This document shows positions 10,090 to 22,000 of a stretch of 64,000 nucleotides of DNA, one piece after another. A program made the translations under genes and the position numbers. This DNA comes from Nilaparvata lugens (lineage: Eukaryota; Arthropoda; Insecta; Hemiptera; Delphacidae), in assembly GCF_014356525.2 (NCBI RefSeq), contig NC_052506.1, positions 31,130,192 to 31,194,191 on the forward strand, written 5' to 3'. The notes below the pieces were generated by a model. The model did not search any database, was not told the DNA's origin, and saw only the letters and a list, made by a program, of their open reading frames with translations. Position 1 is the first letter of the stretch. Every line of letters starts with the position of its first letter.

Positions 10090-13000
10090 CTGAAAAAAAA
10101 TTGATTCATTTTACTCAGACTAAAATCTTGAATTCAGCACAAGTTAAAGACGTAAGAATTCATTTTCCTTGAACTATGTCAGAATAAATATCAAGATTGC
10201 AAGAGCATGATCAGCTAAGTTCTTGTGGTAAGGGTCAACACACGAATTTCTGGCAGTATGAGGTGACCTCATAGTATAAATTGTAATTAATAGACACATA
10301 TTAATAAGTTGAAAAGCGCTCCTGGTTTCCTTCCTATGAGTGTTTAAGGTAATTTTTAGAGTCTAGTGAAACTTATTATTGATACAGGTCAATATGTTAT
10401 GCAGTAGACAATTAAGTAATAATATAATGCGATGAGCAAGGCCACGGTCACATATAGGTACAGTAGAGAGGGGTACCAACAGAGGGAGCAACTACAGATT
10501 TTTATTGAACGATTGTTTTGGTTACCAGTAAATACACCAATATATTTTATTTAGTAGAGAGTGGAGAGGACTTGTTATGACTAGACGAGAGTAAAGACAA
10601 GTATATAGTAAAGACTATAAACCTACCTGAGTTTGGATTCACAAAAAGAATAACAAGAATGATGGCGCAAAGCAAATGTGAATGGTAAAAAGATTGGAAA
10701 CATTTATACGTACAATATAATATGGATTGGATTGATCCAGTGACTCAGCCGAGTTTAAGGAGAAACAGATGTGAAATTATCATTGAACGGATACGTAACA
10801 GTCTAGAAGAAATGTGGTGGAATAGTGCCTCAACTTCGCAGTTTCACTCAATGTAGGCCTATCAGAAACTAAGAACGTCTCAAGTCTCATGCAATGGGAA
10901 GAGATTATATTAATGACAAAACTAAAAGACGTTTCATCAGTTTAATATTCAGAGTGAGAGGGTCTCTGCTACTTTTAAATTTCATGGTGGATAAGGATGA
11001 CTACAGTTATATTTGTTCACTTTGCCATAGCAGAGAGATAGTAGAGGACACATACCACTTCTTAGGTCGATGCACAATTCTAGGAGAGTTTCGGATGAAA
11101 TGGTTCGATCATTGGATTATAGAATATAAAACTATACTAAGTTACCTAAATAGTGAAAACTGGGGAAGATTGGTGGGATATATTGATGAGGCTTTGAAGC
11201 TTTGAGAGCAATTATTCTCAGGGTTCAATTTCTAAGAACAACTTGAGGGTTATATCACAAGTCAATCAGGTAATGTAGGTGATGCTTATAATGTATGTAA
11301 CGTATATTGAAGTAACTTTGTATTTGATGTTGTATAGCATCATGTGATTGCTCAAAAAAGAAAAAAGAAATGATTTCATATCTTTGTAATATTCTTTACA
11401 TTTTCTTTAAAAAAATTTCTTGTTCTGTAGGCACCGTCTTTCATGTATTCAAATGTATTAGTCTAGGCCTAATGTATTTTCAATCGTGGATATTGTTGGG
11501 CCGTTATTTTGCAGTTCTATATTTTTATTCATTCTAGTACTTGCAGATTAAATTGAGTGTGTTTATTAGGTAAATGAATAGAGAAATCTTGCTGTCGTTT
11601 AGAATGAATACATCTTACGCTAAAGTATAATAATACATTTTTCTTATTAAACATTGATAGCTTATACTATTTAGGAGCGATTGAACGCATAGAGATGGAG
11701 TAGCAATGAGCTTTTCGTCCGAAGTAATATTGTAGAATAGATTCGAGAAAACAGCTTATCAAAGACATTATTATGTTATGATGTAATAAAGATAAACTAT
11801 CAACTCTGGCTGAAGGCATGAGCCATCCCAATTGAATTTTTGTTACGCTTTGAAATTGTGATTGTGTTTTTGTTTTGAAGATTAAAAGATTCTCTATCCA
11901 TCTTAATAATACAGGATAAAATAAAATGATAAATTTTGGCTTGAGTAATTCTGGAATATGGGTTTCCTGATTGAAATTATCACGATAGGCTAGACAAGAA
12001 GTTCAATTTTCTGCCGATATTCTATCATATTTATTTTGTTTCAAAAGAATCAAATATCACCTTGATCAGTAAAAGTCCTCACAGTAGCTGTAGCAACAAT
12101 ACCTCCTTTTCTAAACCTTGACCTAGCTATTGGTTGTCTTGGAGTTTTTTTCCTGTGAAAATAGCAGTTCACTCTTAAAACACATATATTTATTTTAATG
12201 CTCATTCACAATGAATACAACAAAGGACACAGCATCGTACATTTTAAAATGAGATTTGGGAGCTTATTGTTTCAAAATAAACAATCCTTGGGAATATTAA
12301 AGTTATCAATGGGCTTTACTTTCAGAAACAATTGGTACAGCTCTAGTAATAGAGAAAGCTCATTGATTACAAGTTTTACAACTTTACAAGAGTGAGATAA
12401 TTTCAGATACCGGTATATCCACACCACGAGGCCCTCAAGTTTACTGCATTCTTAAAATTGCAATAAGTGAATCCATTTTAATTAAAAAGTAGACTATTTA
12501 TTGATAAAATAAATAAAAAAGAGCAGCTTCCCTATGATCACTTTTCAATACTGTATCTCTTTTTGTACAGAGTGTTTATAAATGAATATAGAGATTTTAA
12601 CTCTTTATAATATTTATCACATTGAACTTACAGTTGTAAATGATAAGTAACTCAAACAGTTTTACTAAAAAACTTATAAATGTTCAATGTGATTTTTCAC
12701 ACAGCACACATCCAGCCTATAGCCGAGTTCCCAAGTGTATCTTCTTTCTGAAGAATATTGTATTTCATAGATTGCTGTACTTGAGGAGACAAATATGGGA
12801 TTACCTGTATGCTGCTTACTGTTGTCTCAAAAAATACATTTCGTTTTTCTGTAATTCATTTTGGGAATGAGAAGAAAAATACCGTCATAGGATTATACTT
12901 TCTGAAGAGATTAATTCTCTTTTTCGAATTGAGACATTTTTTTTAAAAACTCTGTAAAAATTATTTAAAACAACTTACCAAGGAGATTCTTTGAATTTTC

Positions 13001-16000
13001 GATTTTCCTCAACTCGCACAGGTTCTATTAACAAAGTAGGGTCATTTTTAACGGCGTTATCATTCGTACTAGTTTGAGATTGCTGCTTCTTCACTCTGTA
13101 AAATTCATGTTCTGACGTTAAATTTTATCAAGATACATAAATTGAATTATACCTATATTGAATTATTCCAAATAAAAGAGGTGCAGGTCACATTTGCTCA
13201 ATACCAAAACTAACTGTCCAATTTGAATTTCATCATATTATAAACGGATTCCTTGAAATCTTCTTCCATAATAGATTTAAACAGGAGTGCATTTGAAACA
13301 CGGAAAAATACTGTACTATGTTTTCGGCTCAAAAAGTAATTACCGTAACTATAAAATTAAAGATAATTAATACAAATAACATTTCCTCAGAATGGTTAGC
13401 CATTTTATCGTGCTGAAAAATAAATATTTTGTGAATAAAACTATACCGTAAATGAGATAATCAAGTCCATGGCCTAGTAGCTTTATCCATTCATTTATTT
13501 ATGGCGTACGTGAATACCAGAAACGTTTATCGACAGGAGCATAACATTTATTAACGTTAAGGCAATGCAGAAGAAAATCTTGAATTATTATGGAAGATTT
13601 CTATTGATTGCTACTACAATATAGAAGAATGTATCTGTTTATCAAAATATATGTAATGAATATTCACAAGATACCGATACTTCCCAATAATTGTATATTG
13701 AATAATTTTGGAAAATAACTAGTAGGCTACCCTTTGGTTAAATATTTTTTATTATTTTCATTTTGACACTTGAAAAATGGCATAAGTGCTCGAAACTAGT
13801 CGTGTTCATATAAAAATATATCAGAAGGAAAAGGATAGGCTACTAGTTATTTTAATAATCAAACATTCAAATATCCCTATTAAAATACTCTATTTGATTT
13901 TTATATTGATATCGACTGTTCAAGCGCAACTCTTGAGCAGATTCATCAGATCCAATTAAATGAAAAAGTAGCCTATACGATTGAAAGTTACCAGTTTCAA
14001 TCCAAGTAGAAATGATTGTCACTGCATTCTTCTGTCATACGTGAATTAGGTTGCGTACATTTTCTAATTATTCATACAATCAGATCCAATAGAGATCTCT
14101 AAAAATGTTTTGATTGAATTGACATAAAACAGAATAGGTACGAGAATATATTTATTACCTGGTGGTTTTTCTTCTTGTTCGTTTCTTTGAAGTTTGTAGA
14201 GGCTCTTGAGGTGGAATTTGAGATACGTCGATTTCAGGCTCAGATTTACTAGACTTCAACTTGACAATATCTCTCTTGATAGACTTATCTTTTTCTTTCT
14301 CTTTACTCTTTCTCGTTTCATGATGCTTGTGTTTTTTCAATGAATTCAATTTCTGATTGCAGGCTCTATAAGAAAGTTCGATTTTTTAATTAGACATGCT
14401 AATCATTGATGGAAAATTTCTATTCAAAATGATTTCTTAGTGCTATTTTGGAAAAGAGTGAAAACTAGTTTTGACCTGGGAAATGGATGTAGTGATGCTG
14501 CTCCATATTATTGCTTGCTATATATATATAATCACATGAAGACTGTTCATCTTTCAACCACGTGTTAACTATATGCTACTGATTTCACAACATTTGCAGA
14601 CGATCTTGGAAAAAAATTAAATATTTCACAAGAATAGTCAAAGTTCAGTAGATACAAAAATGTATCCTAGTTTAGAAAATAACAAAACTACCGTAAGTTT
14701 ACAGTCACTTTCAAGTTTACCGGCAGTTTATTACTTTGATTGCCCTACTACTGCAGCTAAGGAAAGTATTGCTCTCACAAATCCATCAAGGTACCTGTAA
14801 TAGAATTGGACTCAACACGAGCTTTATTCGACATTAAATATGTGTCTTAGTAACAGAGATAACAGATTATAAATATTACAGCTGTTTTATCATCACAATC
14901 TTCCCCCCTTAATATCAATCGGCACTCGTGGGGTATGGGGCGAGCTGGCGAAGTGAGACTGTCGATTCTCTGCCGTCGTTGTGGCGAACAAACGCATATT
15001 CAGGGTTACTCTCGATTAATTCAACTTTTTCAACTTGCGATTCTTGTTTTGAGTTTTTTGTCATCTTCTTCAACCATACTGGTCCAGGTGTCAATAGCCA
15101 GGTTGGTAATGGTTTTCCATTACTTGAGTTTCTTGCATGTAAAAACATCCGCTCATGTGGTGTGCAGTTGGTGCTTGTGCATAATAGGGAACGAATAGAG
15201 TTAAGGGCATCGGGGAGAACTTGTTCCCAGTGACTGTTGTTCAAACCTCTCGATTTTAGGGCTAGCATCACACTTTTCCATATAACTCCATTGTACCGTT
15301 CGACTTGCCCATTACCGGCTGGATTATAGGGCGATGTTCTGCTGCTGGCAATTCCTTTTGATAGTAGGAAATTTTTCAAAGCTGATGACATAAACGATGT
15401 TCCTCTATCGGAATGTATGTAAGACGGTACACCAAAAAGAGAGAATAGTGATGTAAGGTGTTTTATTACTGTATTAGTAGTCATGTCAGGACAGGGGAAG
15501 GCAAATGGGAATCTGGAATATTCGTCTATAAGAACTAAAATATACTTGTTCCTTGAACTTGATTGTAGTGGGCCTTTGAAATCCATATTAAGACGTTCAA
15601 ATGGTCGAGTTGCTTTGATAAGGCGGCCAGTTCCTTTGGCATAGCGTGGTTTCATTTCAGAACATGTAATACATTTGGAACATACTTCTTTTACATCATC
15701 TATTGAATATGGTAAGTTCTTTGTTTTGGTCCAATGATGGAGTCGAGTAACTCCTGGATGACACAGGTCCTCATGAATTTTTATCAGTTTCTTTATATCT
15801 GTATGGCATCCAACAGTGGCACAGACTCTTGATAGTGTATCTGCTGGTATATTCTCTTTTCCAACTCTATAAATTATATTGAACTTATATTCTGACAATT
15901 CAAGGCGCCATCGTTGGATTTTGTCATTCTTAATCTTGCTGGTTTGTTTATTACTAAACATGAATGAAACTGATTTCTGGTCTGTGATAAGTGTAAATTC

Positions 16001-19000
16001 TCGTCCAAGTAAGTAATGTCGCCATTTCCTGATTGATTCCACAATGGCATAAGCTTCTTTTTCCACTGCAGAGTGCCTAGTTTCAGATGTGGAAAGAGTT
16101 CTTGAGAAAAACGCCACTGGTCTCTCATTCTGTGTTAATACTGCTCCAATAGCGTAATCTGAGGCATCAGTTTCCAAAGTGAACGGGACTTTTTCATCAA
16201 TGTGCACTAGAACTGCAGATCCTATTTCTTTCTTTAATGATTCAAATATATTTCTGCATTCTTCATTCAACGGGAAGTGAGTATTATGCACAAGTGGATG
16301 GATCTTTTTTGAAAATTCTTTTATCCATTTGGAGTAGTGTGCAAGCATTCCAAGGACACGCTTCAATTCTTTCTGATTTTTTGGAGCTGGTAAGTCAAGG
16401 AGTGGTTTCAATCGATCTGGATCGGGCTTAATCATACCCTGACCAATTTCGAATCCCAGAAAGGTTAAATTCTCCATAGCTATTTTACACCTTTCTTCAT
16501 TAATCGTGAGGCCATATTTTTCTGTTGCTCTCCAGAAATTTTCTAAATTTTCATCATGTTCTTCTTGGGTCCTTCCGCATACAATAATATCATCTAAATA
16601 GGCATAACATGATGTCAAATTTTCTCGTTCTATGATTTGATCAATCACTTTCTGGAAAGCAGCTACTCCATTCGTGACTCCGAACGGAATTCTTTTGAAT
16701 TGATACAGTTTGTGTCCAACTTCAAATGCGGTGAAATGCCTTTCCTCAGGCAAGATTGGTATCTGGTGATAGGCAGATTTCAGGTCAATAGATGAGAATA
16801 TTTTATATTGCGCTACCTTATTGACTAATTCTTCCATTAGTGGTAGTGGATAGGCATCCAAATTCGTGAATTTGTTGATGGTCTGTGAATAGTCAATCAC
16901 CATACGTTTCTTTTGGTTCTCTCTTGAAGTAACAAATGCTTGAGCTCTCCAAGAAGAATGACTATTTTCTATAATATCAGCATCTTTAAGCCGTTGACTT
17001 CATTCATCATAAACAAGTAATCCTCTTCTGAATGTCGTCTCGATTTAGTTATTATAGGCCGACAGTCCGGTTGAAGATCACGAAACAATGAGACAGGTTC
17101 TACTGTAGCTTGGGCTAGAGCACACTTTTTAATTTCATAAGTAGGCCTTCTTGCGTCATTGTCTTCATTCAGTTGTAGTGCTGCTTTAGATCCACCGAAA
17201 TCAAAAGTGATGGATGAAAAGTTCTTTAGAAAATCGTGTCCCAAAATTACACTAGCGCAACATTTGTTCAATACGATCAAAGGAAAATCATTATATTCTT
17301 CGTTCTGGAAATATATTTCACTCAAAGCGCACTCAGTTGTTTTAGTGTTGCAGGCACTTGAAGCAAATGTAATCAAATTGGAATATGGCATAGTTTTCAT
17401 CTTCGATTGTACTACTAGTTTCTTATCTATAAAACTTGCTGTGCTCCCAGTGTCTAATAGTGCCAATGTATCTATTCCATTAACACGTATAGGAACAAGA
17501 CATTTTGAGAGGTCAGTGCTGGTATTGCTGCTGAAATTACTGTGGCAGATACCATTTGGTTTTTTTTATCGTTTCGTGCTCTGCATACTTTTGAAAAATG
17601 GCCTATTCGATTACAAGTTAGGCATGGTTGTCCTTTTGCTGGGCATTGGCTATTATCAGTATGATTATTATAGCCACAAAATCTGCATTGAATCTTCTTT
17701 TGGTAAGAATTACGGACTAAAGTCGTTTTCTCGGTATTTTTATTCTCGTTTGCTAGGACTGTGTTAACATATTCTGAACTGGTTTCGTATTCTTTAGCAA
17801 TGTTTTCAGCATTCTCTAACATTCGTGCTTGTGAGATAGCGTCTTGCAAAGTTAGCGATTTCATTTCGAAAAGATGTTGTCTGATTTTCGATGATTCTAA
17901 TCCGGAGATGAACGCGTCTCGGATATATTCACTTTTGTTATCGTCAGCCGTGACTGCTTGAAAGTTACATGGTAAACTTAGCCGTTTTAGTTTATTATAG
18001 AATTGATCAATTGATTCTCCATGGGTTTGTTTTGCTTTAGATAAGCAGTAACGTGCATGTACTACATTTTGAGGTTTTATAAAGCTTTCTTCAAGAGTTG
18101 TTATAGCTTCTTCAAATGATATACAATTGCAAATACTTTCAAAAATATTCGGTGACACATAATTGATCAAAACATTCAATTCATCCTTTTTCGGGATTGA
18201 ACTGTTTTTTAAGAAGTTTAAAAATGTTACCTTCCAATGTCTCCACGTTTTCGGTGCTTCATCTGAATCTTGGTCAATCGATAAAACTGTTGGTTTCAGT
18301 ATTTTTCCAAGCATTTGGTTTTGCGAATCGTTTTCTCCTTCACTGACTAAATCTTGACGTTTACTCGTTTTTCTTTTCGGACCCATTTATTTTATTTTTA
18401 ATGTCGAATAAATTGTAATAGAATTGGACTCAACACGAGCTTTATTCGACATTAAATATGTGTCTTAGTAACAGAGATAACAGATTATAAATATTACAGC
18501 TGTTTTATCATCACAGTACCCTAATTTCATTGTTTCTGCACGTTCTGAGGCCTCCTGAGCTAAAAAACGTGTTTTTATACTTTCTTGTAACAAAAGTATT
18601 GCTTAAAAAAAGTTTTGAAGCCCCCTGAGACCTAAAAAGTGTTTTTTTTTGGGTATTGGTCTGTTTATGTATGATTGTGTCTGTGTTGGTGTGTATATGT
18701 GTGTGTGAGTATATGAATGTGTTGCTAGCTTGTGAACAGGATATCTCAATCCCCAATCAACGGAATGACTTGAAATTCACAACATAACATTCTTAAGGAT
18801 CAAGGACGCGACACGAACGACAAAAACATTTTCAACCATATGCGATTCCAGCTGACTGAGAGAAGGCCTAATTGATGAAGAAACATAGTTTTTTGCGATT
18901 TTATAATAACGGCTTTAACGATTTTCAAATTGTTAAAATGTTTGTTCAACTTCGCATAGTAGCCTATGTGAATATAGTCATTCTGAAGCTCTATTAAATG

Positions 19001-22000
19001 CCACAAACTGCATTATGACTTGTTTATTTTTTCTTCGCTGCTCTATTTGAGGTTGAATTATTTTTCTATCATTGAAATTTGTAATTTTCCAGTGGTTTAT
19101 TAATTGATTGTTTATTTTATGTTAGAAGCCTCTAGATGATGATGAACATGTGTATTTGCATGATAAACATGCATGACATGCATGTTTATCATGTATGTTC
19201 TACTGCTAGTGGCCATCCTTACAGGCGTATTGTGGAGCAGATACGCATGTGATTAATGTTTATTATAAAAATATCGAAATACTTCGAATAATACCAGCAT
19301 ATTATCAACTATACATATCAATTTCTCTCTACCCCTAAACATAATCCTAATCTCATACGTATGATGTCTTCATTTGAATCTTCAGCCGTTCATATGACCT
19401 CAAAGCGTTTTCACTTCGACTTCTGAAAATGTTCCTGAATCCATGTGGTATCAACCACCACCTCCGTAAACAAAGCCATAGTGCATGACAGGTGGTTGAT
19501 GGTAACGTCAGCACAGATAGGGCTCCTACACCATTAAAAACACTAGCTGATATAGATCAGCTGAAATCAACAAATTTTTATTGGTGTAGGAGCCCTACCT
19601 GTACTGACCTCATCAGAATGCACTATGAGCTTTACAGAGGTAGTGGATTAACTCGTTTATTGTTCCAAAGTGGAATAAAATTGAGAACAATACAATGGCA
19701 AGGAAAGTAGGGTGAGTGTCCCACACCAGATTTTCTTATATATTATTAAAAGTTTCGGTTCTATTGCTAAATGGGACAATGCACGTTATTCATAGAACAC
19801 ATGTTTTTCTCGTGGCTTCAAGTATACCGTTTCGTACAGATATAGGCTCAAACTACTTATTCCCATATACAATGTAGAGTAGCGAGATTAGGCGGCGGAG
19901 AGATATCTTATAGATAATATGGAACTATGTGAGGGTTTTAGAAAAAGGTTTTTGCTGTAATGTGACTTACATAATATCTCCTTAAAAACTACTATAATAC
20001 CTTTCTGAAACAATATACAGAGTGGCACAAAATAACGGGTACTTTTGAAAACGCTATAAAACATTAGTGGGAAGGGCAAAAACGATTTTATTCAAACTAA
20101 TGTAAAGTTCAAGACTTGCCATTTGAGAATTATTAATAACATCTATCACTTTTTGACAATTACTTCTTTAAGTTGGCTTCCTCCTGAACGAATACACTCT
20201 TGAAATCTGTGTTGACAATTCCTGAACGATTGCTACAACATTTCAGCTGGGATATTGTTAATTTCATTTTGAATTGTCTGTTATGATTCAACCACAGTTA
20301 TTGTTCAAGTTGTGAAAACGTTTGATTTGAAATAGCTCCACAAACAGAAAATCGCAGGGGGACAGATCATGGGACCAGGAAAGGCAGATGTTGCAGCGAT
20401 CAATGAGGAATCATCAACACAGATTTCAAGAGTGTATTCGTTCACGAGGAAGCCATCTTAAAGAAGTAATTGTCAAAAAATGATAGATGTTATTAATTAT
20501 TCTCAAATGGCAAGTCTTGATTAGTTTGAACAAAACCATTTTTGCCCTTCCCACTAATGTTTTATGGCGTTTTTGAAAGTTCCCTTTATTCTGTGTCACT
20601 CTGTATATATGAATACAATCGATAGAGGTACGGGAAGTGGAGGAGGAGTTGTAAGCTGTATAATCTGTAATATTTGAAAATGATATCTTACTGTATAATG
20701 TCATCACTAGGAGGGATAATAAGAGACTGCGAGCCCCAAGCCTGCGGCGAGGAGCACTCAGGGCAGTAGTCCACACTCGTCCATATCGACTGTCGCAAAA
20801 TAACGGGTACTTTTGAAAACGCTATAAAACATTAGTGGGAAGGGCAAAAACGATTTTATTCAAACTAATGTAAAGTTCAAGACTTGCCATTTGAGAATTA
20901 TTAATAACATCTATCACTTTTTGACAATTACTTCTTTAAGTTGGCTTCCTCCTGAACGAATACACTCTTGAAATCTGTGTTGACAATTCCTGAACGATTG
21001 CTACAACATTTCAGCTGGGATATTGTTAATTTCATTTTGAATTGTCTGTTATGATTCAACCACAGTTATTGTTCAAGTTGTGAAAACGTTTGATTTGAAA
21101 TAGCTCCACAAACAGAAAATCGCAGGGGGACAGATCATGGGACCAGGAAAGGCAGATGTTGCAGCGATCAATGAGGAATCATCAACACAGATTTCAAGAG
21201 TGTATTCGTTCACGAGGAAGCCATCTTAAAGAAGTAATTGTCAAAAAATGATAGATGTTATTAATTATTCTCAAATGGCAAGTCTTGATTAGTTTGAACA
21301 AAACCATTTTTGCCCTTCCCACTAATGTTTTATGGCGTTTTTGAAAGTTCCCTTTATTCTGTGTCACTCTGTATATATGAATACAATCGATAGAGGTACG
21401 GGAAGTGGAGGAGGAGTTGTAAGCTGTATAATCTGTAATATTTGAAAATGATATCTTACTGTATAATGTCATCACTAGGTGGAATAATAAGAGACTGCGA
21501 GCCCCAAGCCTGCGGCGAGGAGCACTCAGGGCAGTAGTCCACACTCGTCCATATCGACTGTCGCAAAGTCAGTGAAGTCTGCAGGCTCAGTCGGCCACTT
21601 AGGCCGTCTTGAATCAAGTCATACCTAAGCATTGAACAAAAATGTTCTAGTGAATCGTGACTAGGAATTATTACTTCTAGAAATATGTAATGCTAGGCCT
21701 GAGTGACTTTTTATTGATGTTGCTAAGTATGAAGTCTTCATTTGAATCTTCAGCCGTTCATATGACCTCAAAGCGTTTTCACTTCGACTTCTGAAAATGT
21801 TCCTGAATCCATGTGGTATCAACCACCACCTCCGTAAACAAAGCCATAGTGCATGACAGGTGGTTGATGGTAACGTCAGCACAGATAGGGCTCCTACACC
21901 ATTAAAAACACTAGCTGATATAGATCAGCTGAAATCAACAAATTTTTATTGGTGTAGGAGCCCTACCTGTACTGACCTCATCAGAATGCACTATGAGCTT

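Larger units (their letters stand above)
7086..10202. repeat. Duplicated 1.2-1.3-kb block (two copies, direct)
   Basis: 7086-8391 and 9039-10202 share both ends (TGAATTTAATGATAAATC to GAATAAATATCAAGATTGCAA), a foldback element and the terminal exon. The first copy keeps about 200 bp between foldback arms that the second lacks. The GGTTAGG repeat lies between them. Confidence 0.85.
11371..14158. other. Introns between tail exons, nothing else recognised
   Basis: Apart from the exons at 12061-12152 and 12979-13095, this is AT-rich sequence without supportable ORFs. Near 13775-13805 a TGGCATAAGTGCTCGAAAC motif resembles the 3' tail of retroelements seen at 6.2 and 27.7 kb. Confidence 0.4.
14796..18515 (-). 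mobile_element. Ty3/Gypsy LTR retrotransposon, nearly intact, recent
   Basis: Complete 3,720-bp element on the minus strand. Two identical 102-bp LTRs (14796-14897 and 18414-18515) start TG and end CA. They are flanked by a perfect 5-bp target duplication GTACC (14791-14795, 18516-18520). Order from the 5' LTR: self-complementary primer site, gag, protease, RT, RNase H, integrase, polypurine tract. Identical LTRs imply a recent insertion. It lies in the 15-kb intron of the carboxypeptidase model, same orientation as the gene. No env. Two frame changes in the coding region: one a canonical -1 site, one apparently a single-base deletion. Confidence 0.95.

Noticed and set aside
16969..17001. Second programmed frameshift (betaretrovirus-like gag/pro/pol)
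   Set aside because: The only candidate, C_TTA_AAG, is not a standard slippery site, and the shift is better explained by one lost base.
14928..17767. Long plus-strand frames opposite the retrotransposon, including 202 codons at 17159-17767
   Set aside because: Antisense shadows of gag and pol.
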